A model generated the notes under the pieces. That model had not been told where the DNA came from and made no database searches. It saw only the letters and a list, made by a program, of their open reading frames with translations. The position numbers and the translations under genes were made by a program. A stretch of DNA of 54,262 bases, taken from NCBI GenBank assembly GCA_020635535.1, contig JACJZP010000020.1:1-54262 (forward strand), in the 5' to 3' direction. The stretch comes from Flavobacteriales bacterium (GTDB taxonomy: Bacteria > Bacteroidota > Bacteroidia > UBA10329). This document shows positions 14,169 to 22,082 of this stretch, piece after piece (the first letter of the stretch is position 1; each line of letters begins with the position of its first letter).

Positions 14169-17165
14169 TTAAGCGTTCTCTACAATTTCTATTTCTTCTT
14201 GGGTAAGCCCATAAAGCTCATAAACCATCTGGTCTATCTGCTTGTCTATGCTGTCTATCTCTGCCTGCAGGGCGTTGGCCTCGGTTTTCTTTTTATTGAA
14301 GTACTGCATCCACTCAGCCTCTTCTTCTAAGCTCAGTTGCACCTTGGCCTTTTTGAGCTCCGCCAAAAAGCCCTTGAAATCCAACTCAGGCCAGTGCTGC
14401 AACTTTGCGTTCGGTTTATCAATCTCAAGTTTTGATACTACGTGATTTAGGAATCCACTTACTAATTCTTCAAACTCACCACAACTTAATAGTTGTTTAT
14501 CAACCAATTCGACAAATGGGTTCTGTTTTGATTCGTCAACGACCACTATCGGCAACTCGTTGACATAATCGATTTTAACCTGCGCAAAAACTCTACCTGT
14601 CTCTGGGTTAAGCTTCTGATATTGTCTGTTTAACAGTTTAGAATTAAGTAACGCGAGAGAATATTTTAAATTTAACTCTTCCAATATTGGATAGATAATA
14701 AACAGCGAATCAATCGTATAGTACTGCATATTATCATAGGTAAGAATCAATCTGTCTGAAGTTTGCCGCATTAACAACTTTTCAGGTTTCAGAAAGATTG
14801 CTTCATCTCGACTCCTCAGCAATTCTTGTTTGTCATAGTTAACCCAGATTTCATTCCAATTTAAGCGGTAGCGGTTGATGTCTCTGCCCTGTAAAACTTT
14901 TTTGGAATTAGGAAAAATTGGCGCATCCTTTAAATGACGGTTATTACCACCTGTGCAAATTCCAATCTTAATTTGAAGAACATCTTTTAAAGCGAAAACA
15001 TTAGTGGAGTTGACAAGTCTGTTTAACTTGACGAATACTTCATCAGCATGAAGGTTAAAGGATAGCTTCGGAGTCTCATAGTACAATTCTTGTTTGATGA
15101 TTTTCATTGGTTCAACACCAAAAATGCAATCCTTCGAGGTTCCAATTTGTATCTCTGATTGATCCCGTTTGTTGGCTTGAAAAACAATGACAAGAGCAGG
15201 AACAGTTGCATCGGGGAATATTCCATCGCCAAGCTCAAGTATTTGATTAATTGAACATTCATCTAACAAAAGCTTTCTTAGCTTTTCATAATAATCTATA
15301 AGACAAAGTGAGTCCGGTATTATAAGACCTACTTTACTGTTCTTGCCTGAAATTTCAGTTGATTTCTCAATGAACAGCGCAAATAGGTTCAGTCTTCCAA
15401 AAGCAGTTTTGTACCGATTCTGTAGAAACTCAAATTCATCATTCTGAAAAGAACTTAACACCACATAAGGCGGATTCCCGATCACTACATCAAAGCCCCC
15501 CTTCTCAAAAACCGTTGGAAATTCCTTCTTCCAATCAAAGGCCAGTTCGCCAGCCACGGCAGGGTCGTCTATCAGGCTGTTGCCCACTTTAATGTTGCTA
15601 CTGAGCGAGGTGAGCTTGCGGCCTTTTTTGGCGGTGCGCAGCCATAGGGAGAGACGGGCAATTTCCACGCTTTCCTCGTTGATGTCCACTCCATAGATGT
15701 TGCGCTCCAGAATGTGGTTCTCCACATCTGGGAATACCATCGCGTAGCCCAAGAGCTGGCTTTCCAACTCATCTACATAGCGGTGTTCGGCCATCAGAAA
15801 CTCCAGCGCTTGGTTAAGGAACGCACCCGAACCACAGGCAGGGTCGCAGATGGTGAGTTGCAACAGCCATTCGCGGTACTGCTTCAGTTGGGCATCCAGC
15901 TTTTTGAGGGTGTCGGTCCTTCGGCCCTTGCGGTCTTTGGCAAATTCCTCCTCGTCAATACCTATTTCGGCCTTCTTCTCTTCGCAGAGTTTGCCCACGG
16001 TATTGTCTACAATGTACTTGGTGATGTACTTGGGCGTGTAGAACACGCCATCTTTCTTGCGCTTGGTCTTGCTCTTATCTACTTCTTCGCCCGCCAGTTG
16101 TGCACGCACATTCTCAATATCATTGAGGCTGTGCTCAAAGATGTGGCCGAGGATGTTGGTGTCCACCTCGGTATCGAAATCGTATTCGCTCAGCTTGAGG
16201 CAGTGCTTGCGCAGCAATTCATCGTCTATAGCAAGCCCATCGAGCAGTTCATCGGTCTTGAACAGCCCACCGTTGTAGGCGTGTATCTCTTCTTTGCCGG
16301 GTGCTTTGCGCCCGTTGTTCATGTAACTGAAGTAGAGCTTGAGGCGGTCGTACAGCGGACTGTAGGCATCCAGTTCTTTCAGTTGCACCCATTGGTTCAC
16401 AATTTGGCTGATGCTGTTGGGCGGTAGCAGTCCTTTGTCTTCGGCAAAGAAAATGAACAGGAAGCGGTCGAGCAGTTTCTGGCTCTTCTTATATAGTAGC
16501 AGTTCGTCATGGTCGGGGTTGCGCTGCACCATGTCCTGCCAGAGGTCGTTCTTAAAGGCCGAATAATCCTTGTACAACCGCTTGGTGACCTTCTCCTCCT
16601 CCAATAGACTTTCCTCCTTCACCTTCTGCGGAATGCCGCCCAGCAGGTTGTCCTTCTGTAAGAACAGCCACAATAGTTTGAAGCGGTCGTACGTGAGCGT
16701 AAAGAGGTTAAACTCCTCATGCTCCACGGCATCGTGGATGTAGAACCGTAGCCGCTCGAAATTGCTGGTTACCACATACACGCATTCGGGTTGATTGTTC
16801 TTGTAGCTGAATGCCTGATCGGTAATCTTATCGAGGTCTTTGGTGTCGGTGCCTTTCAGTTCCACCACGGCCAAGGCCTTGCCATCTTTCAGAATGGCGC
16901 CATCGGTCTTCTTGGCGTCCTTGATGTTCTTGAGTTCGGTAGTGAGGTTGAAATCGGGTTCGGGATTGATGGTGTAGCCCAATATCTTCACGAACAGTTC
17001 GCGCAAGAAACCTTCCTGAAACTGCTCTTCCTTGCTGTTGCGGATGTTCTCCTGAATGGTCTTATCAAGAAAATAAGCGGAGTAAGCCTCATATGCAGCT
17101 TGCATTGGGGTTTCTTCTTGCGCTGCAAGGAACTTTTTAAGAACGGAAGATTGAAATAGTGACAT
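14169..17165 (-). CDS. Type IIG-like (Eco57I family) restriction-methylase
   Basis: A 998-aa single-chain enzyme. The N-terminal segment has a PD-(D/E)XK nuclease signature (D88 in TDGAILKDG, E102 and K104 in VVELKGT). The methyltransferase core has the AdoMet motif DPACGSGAF at 441-449 and the N6-adenine catalytic motif NPPY at 564-567 in FDVVIGNPPYVVL. The C-terminal part contains a target-recognition-like region and ends in a coiled coil (LEEEAEWMQYFNKKKTEANALQAE). Such enzymes methylate and cut from the same polypeptide. It is 4 bases after the lipoprotein gene and 11 bases before the GmrSD-type gene. The first 1,600 bases are richer in GC than the recognition half, consistent with modular exchange. 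Partial copies of its 3' end lie at 6791 and 8275. Confidence 0.92.
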   Translation of the reverse strand: MSLFQSSVLKKFLAAQEETPMQAAYEAYSAYFLDKTIQENIRNSKEEQFQEGFLRELFVKILGYTINPEPDFNLTTELKNIKDAKKTDGAILKDGKALAVVELKGTDTKDLDKITDQAFSYKNNQPECVYVVTSNFERLRFYIHDAVEHEEFNLFTLTYDRFKLLWLFLQKDNLLGGIPQKVKEESLLEEEKVTKRLYKDYSAFKNDLWQDMVQRNPDHDELLLYKKSQKLLDRFLFIFFAEDKGLLPPNSISQIVNQWVQLKELDAYSPLYDRLKLYFSYMNNGRKAPGKEEIHAYNGGLFKTDELLDGLAIDDELLRKHCLKLSEYDFDTEVDTNILGHIFEHSLNDIENVRAQLAGEEVDKSKTKRKKDGVFYTPKYITKYIVDNTVGKLCEEKKAEIGIDEEEFAKDRKGRRTDTLKKLDAQLKQYREWLLQLTICDPACGSGAFLNQALEFLMAEHRYVDELESQLLGYAMVFPDVENHILERNIYGVDINEESVEIARLSLWLRTAKKGRKLTSLSSNIKVGNSLIDDPAVAGELAFDWKKEFPTVFEKGGFDVVIGNPPYVVLSSFQNDEFEFLQNRYKTAFGRLNLFALFIEKSTEISGKNSKVGLIIPDSLCLIDYYEKLRKLLLDECSINQILELGDGIFPDATVPALVIVFQANKRDQSEIQIGTSKDCIFGVEPMKIIKQELYYETPKLSFNLHADEVFVKLNRLVNSTNVFALKDVLQIKIGICTGGNNRHLKDAPIFPNSKKVLQGRDINRYRLNWNEIWVNYDKQELLRSRDEAIFLKPEKLLMRQTSDRLILTYDNMQYYTIDSLFIIYPILEELNLKYSLALLNSKLLNRQYQKLNPETGRVFAQVKIDYVNELPIVVVDESKQNPFVELVDKQLLSCGEFEELVSGFLNHVVSKLEIDKPNAKLQHWPELDFKGFLAELKKAKVQLSLEEEAEWMQYFNKKKTEANALQAEIDSIDKQIDQMVYELYGLTQEEIEIVENA

Positions 17166-17169
17166 ATAA

Positions 17170-17994
17170 CTACCTGATGCCTGATGTTGCCCTATATTCC
17201 ACTGTATTCTCAGGTAGTGGATTGAGGTAAAAAGAACTCCATTTAGAGTATGGCTTCTTTACGACCACGTTGCCACTCGCATCTTTCTCCTTATACATAA
17301 AGTGTCTTGTATCCATTTCAAGTGCTTTGGACACATAAAATCCATGGTCAATTGCAAACTCATTTTCCATTTCTTCTGTTAACGAAAATGTCACATAGTT
17401 CCGGAACACGGCTGGTGAGCTTTCAATGGAAAACTCTACCGAATACAACTTGGTTTTACGTTTGGGATTGTCATTTCGTGTAACAAGTTCAACGGGAGTA
17501 TTGACATCCAATTGAAACTGAGATGCGGGTAGCAAATTGAATTTAGCATGTGCAATAGTAGAATGAGGAGGGATGAACGTTAATCGTTCACTTCGCACTG
17601 TAGTCGACCTTGAACTGGCGACAGTAATAACTTTCGCCTCACCTTCTTTTACAGATTTGGAATCAGATTTATCAGTGTAAACATGGGCCCTGTAAATAGC
17701 TGTGGCAGAACTTGTTTCTTCATCCAACCAATAATTCAATTTATAACCGTTATAGATGAATGATGACTTTTTCCAGTCTACATAAAGTGGTACGTCAAGT
17801 TTATTGTAAATGTCAAAAGCCATTAAACCCTTAAGCTTCCAAAAACGGTAAGTTATTCTTACAGTATCATTCTCAAATTTGTAATACTTGCCGTCAAACT
17901 CCACGCTGGTAGAAGTGGTTTCGAATATTTGAATGGTGCTTGAACAAGAGGATATTAGAAGCATTATAAAAGCTGAAAGAAACGTGATTCTCAT
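17170..17994 (-). CDS. Lipoprotein of unknown function at head of restriction operon
   Basis: A 274-aa exported lipoprotein: signal MRITFLSAFIMLLISSCSS with a lipobox LISSC at residue 17. The rest is beta-rich, with FDGKYYKFENDTVRITYRFW, ALVINK-like binding stretches and a central serine/threonine-rich loop (VASSRSTTVRSERL). Residues after 150 resemble surface-exposed strand/loop alternation. Its stop is four bases before the restriction-methylase ATG, so they probably share a transcript. An envelope lipoprotein is unexpected in this setting. The gene may simply be an older neighbour, as Bacteroidota carry many such orphans. I do not recognise a family. Confidence 0.7.
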   Translation of the reverse strand: MRITFLSAFIMLLISSCSSTIQIFETTSTSVEFDGKYYKFENDTVRITYRFWKLKGLMAFDIYNKLDVPLYVDWKKSSFIYNGYKLNYWLDEETSSATAIYRAHVYTDKSDSKSVKEGEAKVITVASSRSTTVRSERLTFIPPHSTIAHAKFNLLPASQFQLDVNTPVELVTRNDNPKRKTKLYSVEFSIESSPAVFRNYVTFSLTEEMENEFAIDHGFYVSKALEMDTRHFMYKEKDASGNVVVKKPYSKWSSFYLNPLPENTVEYRATSGIR

Positions 17995-18088
17995 TGGTCG
18001 GTAGGATTCAGACCACTAACATAACATTCTTCTCCCAAACTTCTATAATCAGGTCGTAAGGTATTTACGGGGTAGTAGCGGTGAGGCT

Positions 18089-18122
18089 TGAGCGGTGAGG
18101 AATGAGGAAAAGGAAAAAGGGA
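18089..18122. repeat. Second copy of the 5957-5990 repeat
   Basis: TGAGCGGTGAGGAATGAGG followed by AAAAGGAAAAA. With the copy at 5957-5990 it brackets the whole minus-strand defence block in the same orientation, which would be compatible with recombination across the block. The surrounding gap 17995-18810 holds this, the 21-bp array and GGTTATTG repeats, and no gene I can support. Confidence 0.5.
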
Positions 18123-18252
18123 ATTTAGCTAATGACAATAACCAATAATTGAATAACCGTCAACAGTCCACGGTCAGCCTTTATCTCCTATCTCTCCTTC
18201 CCTGGTTCACGGTCAATTATTCAATAAAACCATACGGAAATGGAGCAACTTG

Positions 18253-18483
18253 ATGCGACTTTGCGGAAAAACTGCATAGAAACGCGGGAAAACTGCATGA
18301 CTTTACCGAAAAACTAAATAGAAATGCAGGAAAACTGCATGACTTTACGGAAAAACTGCATAGAAACGCAGAAAAACTAAATAGAAATGCAGAAAAACTA
18401 AATAGAAACGCAGAAAAACTGAATAGAAACGCAGGAAAACTAAATAGAAACGCAGCAAAGTTGCATGCCTTTGAGGAAAAACC
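18253..18483. repeat. Tandem array, 11 units of 21 bp
   Basis: Eleven contiguous 21-base units without spacers. Two unit types alternate irregularly: one contains GACTTTACGGAAAAACT, the other TAGAAACGCAGAAAAACT. Every unit ends in an A-tract plus CT. The period equals two helical turns, so the A-tracts are in phase and the DNA may be curved. The plus strand is open through the array and would encode a heptad (KLNRNAE, KLHDFTE) but has no ATG before a TGA at 18250; the minus strand is open as a repeat of FSAFLFS. A detached pair of degenerate units is at 18602-18640. Confidence 0.85.
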
Positions 18484-18549
18484 AGGTTGAGTCTGGGGTC
18501 TGTTCATCGAACTGTGTCAACCCTGAAGGTTGGCCGTGGCCAAGGCAAA

Positions 18550-18580
18550 GGGTTATTGGTTATTGGGTTATTGGGTTACT
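18550..18580. repeat. GGTTATTG-type short tandem repeat
   Basis: Imperfect GGTTATTG copies between the 21-bp array and its detached units; same octamer as at 3725-3765 and 19997-20060. Confidence 0.6.
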
Positions 18581-18601
18581 GGCTTGCGCACTGAACAGAC
18601 C

Positions 18602-18640
18602 GTGACTTTGTGGAAAAAACGATATGGAAACGCGGTAAAT
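18602..18640. repeat. Detached degenerate units of the 21-bp array
   Basis: GACTTTGTGGAAAAAAC followed by ATGGAAACGCGGTAAATT matches one unit of each array type with a few changes. It lies 120 bases beyond the array, separated by GGTTATTG repeats, suggesting the repeats were inserted into a longer array. Confidence 0.55.
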
Positions 18641-18810
18641 TGAGGCGGCAGACACCTACCTGTGTGTAGTGGTTGTTAAATTAATGGCATTGATAATCAA
18701 TACGTTAGCTGTTTAAAGGTGCATTTTAACACATGGCACACAATAAACAACCCTACTCTGCCGATTAAAGAATGTTACTGCTTCTGAGATCGGAACTAAA
18801 TCCTTGTGTT

Positions 18811-19437
18811 ATGAAAAGGAAAGCAGTTTTCAATCTGGGAATGCCCATTCCGTTAAAAATACAGCGGACCCAAGAGATCCTCGACAAAATGGGCTTGAAC
18901 GTTTCAACATTTCCCTAACCCTACTCCCCCATTGCCAGATGTGCAGGGCCAAAGAAGAACTGGAAAAGGCCTACACTGCTGCGCTTGATGGTGGACTTAC
19001 GGCCAAGAGTGAGCAGCGGCAGAAGAACATTGAACTGGACAATGCCCTGCGCCCTTTGCGCGATTACGTGAATGAGGTAGCGATGGGAGACGAGGTAACG
19101 GTGCTGAAAAGCGGTTTTGAGATAAGTAAACTGCCCAGCCGGTGGTGCCATGCCGTCTGTCACCATCAGTTCCGGTATGGGTGCTCATGGCGAAGGTAAT
19201 GATGGCAATGGTGCCGGCAGCGTTAAACTGCGCTGGAACCCCGTTTACGGAGTCAAGAACTACGTGGTGCAGCAGAGCACAGACGGTGTGGTCTTTGAAC
19301 CGGTGCTTTACCCTACCAGAGCATCTGCATTGGTTACAAAATTGGTGGTGGGGCAGTTCTACTGGTTCAGGGTGGCGGCCAATGGTGCCAAGGGTCTTGG
19401 AAGCTTTGGCGCGGCCATGAAAGTGTTGGCCTCTTGA
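18811..19437 (+). pseudogene. Fibronectin type III protein, frameshifted
   Basis: Joining three frames restores one protein of about 208 residues. Frame one from the ATG at 18811 gives MKRKAVFNLGMPIPLKI and QRTQEILDKMGLNVSTFP then a stop at about 18916. Another frame gives AKEELEKAYTAALDGGLTAK to SKLPS. A last frame gives the C-terminal FnIII domain (VKLRWNPVYGVKNYVVQQS, FYWFRVAANGAKG) ending at 19437. Shifts are near 18913-18955 (two) and 19139. Intact relatives of about 210 aa are common and multi-copy in Bacteroidota, which makes the reconstruction convincing. Either the gene is dead or the assembly has local indels. Confidence 0.75.
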
Positions 19438-19535
19438 GGCGGCACAGCGGTCTTGGGGTCTTCCATCATCGGCAATTCAGTTATGAACAGATTTCTGAAG
19501 CGGTAACAACCGTGTGGAAGACCCTCTCAAGCCCT

Positions 19536-19543
19536 TACCTTTG
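19536..19543 (+). promoter_or_regulatory. -7 box TACCTTTG before the heme lipoprotein gene
   Basis: Exact match to TAnnTTTG, ending four bases before the ATG at 19548. It lies inside the longer ORF version that starts at 19434 and supports the later start. Confidence 0.45.
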
Positions 19544-19547
19544 CCGC

Positions 19548-19970
19548 ATGTGGCGTTGGATCATCCTCTTAATTGTACTCTCGGTGGCCATGGGCTGCCA
19601 ACAGCAGGAATGCAAGAAACCGGCAACCGGCAAACCCATTAACCCCAATGGCGATAGCGAACTGGCGCTGTTGATGCGCGACATGTTCTTGGAATCGGAC
19701 AGCTTGAAGCGGTTGGTTGAAGAAGGCAAACAGCTATCGGGCTTAAGGAAGTATCAGGAGATTCACTCCGCCATTCCTACCGATAGCACTGTGCGTGGTC
19801 CTGTATTCGATGCCTTTGCCCAGAATTACATTGCCTCCATCAAAGCGCTGGAAGCGTCAGATTCTGCCAGCATTTTCAACTTTAACCACATGGTAGATCA
19901 ATGCATGAACTGCCACACGGAATTCTGCCCCGGGCCCAAGAAGCGGATTAAGAAGCTTTATATCAGGTAG
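19548..19970 (+). CDS. Small heme-binding lipoprotein (CxxCH)
   Basis: Start chosen at 19548 because MWRWIILLIVLSVAMGCQQQ is a clean lipoprotein signal with lipobox AMGC; an in-frame ATG at 19434 lacks one. The 140-aa product is helical, with LALLMRDMFLESDSLKRLV and a C-terminal CMNCH heme c attachment motif, followed by two further residues Cys and Pro (EFCPGP). It resembles short monoheme cytochrome c-like proteins of Bacteroidota that sit in the periplasm or under the outer membrane. A fragment resembling residues YIASIKALEASD occurs at 23505-23540, indicating a lost paralogue. Confidence 0.75.
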   Translation: MWRWIILLIVLSVAMGCQQQECKKPATGKPINPNGDSELALLMRDMFLESDSLKRLVEEGKQLSGLRKYQEIHSAIPTDSTVRGPVFDAFAQNYIASIKALEASDSASIFNFNHMVDQCMNCHTEFCPGPKKRIKKLYIR

Positions 19971-19996
19971 TCAGGTGGTCAGGTGGTCAGGATACT

Positions 19997-20060
19997 GGGT
20001 TATTGGTTATTGAGTTATTGGGTTATTGGTATTTGGTTATTGGGTTATTGGGTTATTGGT
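19997..20060. repeat. GGTTATTG-type tandem repeat, longest copy
   Basis: About eight imperfect GGTTATTG/GGGTTATTG units. Preceded by a triple GGTGGTCA stretch. No gene is present between 19971 and 20228 apart from this, the palindrome at 20078-20105 and a terminator. Confidence 0.65.
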
Positions 20061-20077
20061 CGCGCTTCGCTTTCAGA

Positions 20078-20105
20078 CATTTGCTAATTAGCACATTAGC
20101 AAATG
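20078..20105. repeat. Perfect 11-bp inverted repeat CATTTGCTAAT/ATTAGCAAATG
   Basis: The arms are at 20078-20088 and 20095-20105 with a six-base loop. There is no T-run on either side, so a terminator role is unlikely. Similar CATTTGCTAAT palindromes are frequent between genes in related genomes. Confidence 0.6.
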
Positions 20106-20170
20106 ACCTCATTTCTTCACCTTTTCCGTTTTCCCGTTTTTCCAGCCCCCTCTGCGTGTGCAATGCAAAA

Positions 20171-20204
20171 GAAAAGCCCAAGCATCTTGCTCAGGCTCTT
20201 CTAA
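20171..20204 (-). terminator. Rho-independent terminator of the 20229 gene
   Basis: On the minus strand AGAGCC...TTGGGCTTTTC forms a stem downstream of the stop at 20229, followed by a T-rich stretch. Confidence 0.6.
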
Positions 20205-20228
20205 AATGGAGTGGTTGCAAGTGATGTA

Positions 20229-21914
20229 TTATCTCACCACCACTTTATGATTGGTAATAACGCCATTGACATTCATCTGTAGCATGTACATTCCTTCAGA
20301 TAGCCGATTTACGGGAATGGTGGTCATGGTAAAGCTACCTGTTGGCACTTCCTGATATACGGCCTTACCACTTAGGTCGAGCAAGGTTATATATTGTACC
20401 TGCAATGGTTGGTCTGCTCGGATGGTGAGGTCATCTGTAGCAGGATTCGGATAAATGGAGATGCTTTCTGCAAGCGCATCTTCAATTCCTAAGGCCATGG
20501 TTACAGATACATCGGCCATACCCTCGCACACGCCATCATCTACCGTAACGGTGTAAGTAACATCGGCATTGGGTGTTACCACTGCAGAGCCAGCATTGCC
20601 ACCTTCGGGTGCCCAAGAATAATTAAGGCCTGCTGGATTCTCTACTTCGTAATGCACAACGGTGTTAAGCATGCGGTTGTTGTAGGTAGTACCGAAAGAG
20701 CCCTCTACCCCTTTTCCAACTTTAATGGTAAGGTTGCCATCTGATGCGTACACATCGCCAACTGCCGTTTCGTTGCTATAGTACACGTAGCCATCCAGTC
20801 TTCGAACATAGATACCCATGGTCTGCCCAGGCGAGATGGCCAACGGAGAAGTGAGTTCTACATGCACTGGCTTCTCTTCTTCCAGTCCGGTAGCAGTTCC
20901 TATGGTGGTCCATGCACCGGCATTTGCTTCAGAACCCACAAATGTGCCGGTCTTGTATAAGACCTCAATACTGGCGGTAGCCAAGGAATTCACCGCGTAA
21001 ACATCAAAACCGGTAACCTCAATGCTGTTGGTTGCAGAAATATCAAACATGGCTCCCCACTGGTTGTTGCCTCCCTGAAAATTGGTTCCGAGACCGGTTA
21101 TCTGCGTTACACTTGTATTAAGGGTGCTTGATTGGTTCCATGCCAACACATCTGGAGTGGCTGTTGCGGTTACATCATATTCATTGACATGCAATATGCC
21201 AGAACCTCTGTGTTCAAATCCTCCGTAGGTCATTGTGGCTATCACTCCCATGGTAGTGTTTGCCGTGTAAATGGCAGTGACATCGGTACTTGCATTGTCA
21301 GACCAACTGATGCCTGTAGGTACCGGTTCGTACAGTACGGTGCCCATAAAATCGCGTGGTGTATATGTATCAGCAAAAGGATAGCGCTTCCCAACACCTG
21401 AATTCATGGTAAGATAGGTGTCCGATCCCAGTTCAGTGCCTTCAGCGGTGCCGGTTGCATAACCAATGTACTTCGCTATATCGGTGGTAGTAATGTAGAA
21501 GCTCAATGTCTGACCGGGCAGGATCGGCAGATCCAATTCCACACCGGCATCCACCCCCGTACCTGTGGCAATGCCCGATGCGCTTCCCAAAAGCGTCCAA
21601 CCCGCACTGCTGTTCTCAAAGCCGGCATAACTACCTGTGCGGTAATAGATCTCGATGTCGGTATTGTCCTGATTCACATTGATGAGGAAACCTTTGATAA
21701 CGGCTCCTTCCTCACCCACCAGATCGAACATGACCCCATTCTGTTGATTGGAGCCCATGGCCGAACTTGCAAGACTGAACTGTGGCAATTCAATGGTAGC
21801 AGTTATTTCTGCCCCGGCACATGCCGTGGTGTACTCAAACGAAACAGAAGGTTGCTGTGCCCACGTGGCAACGGCAGCAAGCAAGAATAAGGTAATAAGG
21901 TAGATCTTTTTCAT
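20229..21914 (-). CDS. T9SS cargo protein with repeated beta-sandwich domains
   Basis: Start chosen at 21914 (MKKIYLITLFLLAAVATWAQ signal peptide) over an upstream in-frame start at 21941. The 561-aa product contains two related beta domains of about 170 residues (first GVMFDLVGEEGAVIKGFLI, SGWTLLGSASG, LPGQTLSFYITT; second GAMFDISATNSIEVTGFDV, GAWTTIGTATG, SPGQTMGIYVRR), then a short PKD/Ig-like segment (VTYTVTVDDGVCEGMADV). It ends in a type A T9SS sorting domain (SISIYPNPATDDLTI to GMYMLQMNVNG). It is secreted to the cell surface; the role of the repeated domains is unknown. A TACATTTG box (21939-21946) lies 24 bases upstream. Confidence 0.85.
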   Translation of the reverse strand: MKKIYLITLFLLAAVATWAQQPSVSFEYTTACAGAEITATIELPQFSLASSAMGSNQQNGVMFDLVGEEGAVIKGFLINVNQDNTDIEIYYRTGSYAGFENSSAGWTLLGSASGIATGTGVDAGVELDLPILPGQTLSFYITTTDIAKYIGYATGTAEGTELGSDTYLTMNSGVGKRYPFADTYTPRDFMGTVLYEPVPTGISWSDNASTDVTAIYTANTTMGVIATMTYGGFEHRGSGILHVNEYDVTATATPDVLAWNQSSTLNTSVTQITGLGTNFQGGNNQWGAMFDISATNSIEVTGFDVYAVNSLATASIEVLYKTGTFVGSEANAGAWTTIGTATGLEEEKPVHVELTSPLAISPGQTMGIYVRRLDGYVYYSNETAVGDVYASDGNLTIKVGKGVEGSFGTTYNNRMLNTVVHYEVENPAGLNYSWAPEGGNAGSAVVTPNADVTYTVTVDDGVCEGMADVSVTMALGIEDALAESISIYPNPATDDLTIRADQPLQVQYITLLDLSGKAVYQEVPTGSFTMTTIPVNRLSEGMYMLQMNVNGVITNHKVVVR

Positions 21915-21938
21915 AGCATTTTGCTTAAGGGTTTGTAG

Positions 21939-21946
21939 CAAATGTA
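21939..21946 (-). promoter_or_regulatory. -7 box TACATTTG of the T9SS cargo gene
   Basis: Exact TAnnTTTG match on the minus strand, 24 bases before the ATG at 21914. Confidence 0.45.
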
Positions 21947-22030
21947 GCTGTGGATAGCATGGAATTGCTGACCATTGTCACTTTGCATTATGATTCTGAA
22001 TTGGTGTCTGCGGATAGTTTCAAAAAACAA

Positions 22031-22060
22031 AAAACCCGAACGGAATAAGTTCGGGGTTTT
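22031..22060 (-). terminator. Terminator after the ankyrin gene
   Basis: Stem AAAACCCGAAC (22031-22041) with GTTCGGGGTTTT (22049-22060), then a run of T residues on the minus strand, 23 bases past the stop at 22083. Confidence 0.8.
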
Positions 22061-22082
22061 CCTATTCATGCGGATGTCTGAA

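Noticed and set aside
15714..16427. 237-codon plus-strand ORF
   Set aside because: Lies wholly inside the restriction-methylase gene on the other strand, whose motifs are clear; the product has no recognisable features.
18253..18483. CRISPR array
   Set aside because: Units are contiguous with no unique spacers and no cas genes are nearby.
18217..18507. 96-codon minus-strand ORF with FSAFLFS repeats
   Set aside because: The frame is open only because the 21-bp unit is a multiple of three without stops; the product is a hydrophobic repeat with no signal or domain. Treated as a tandem repeat.
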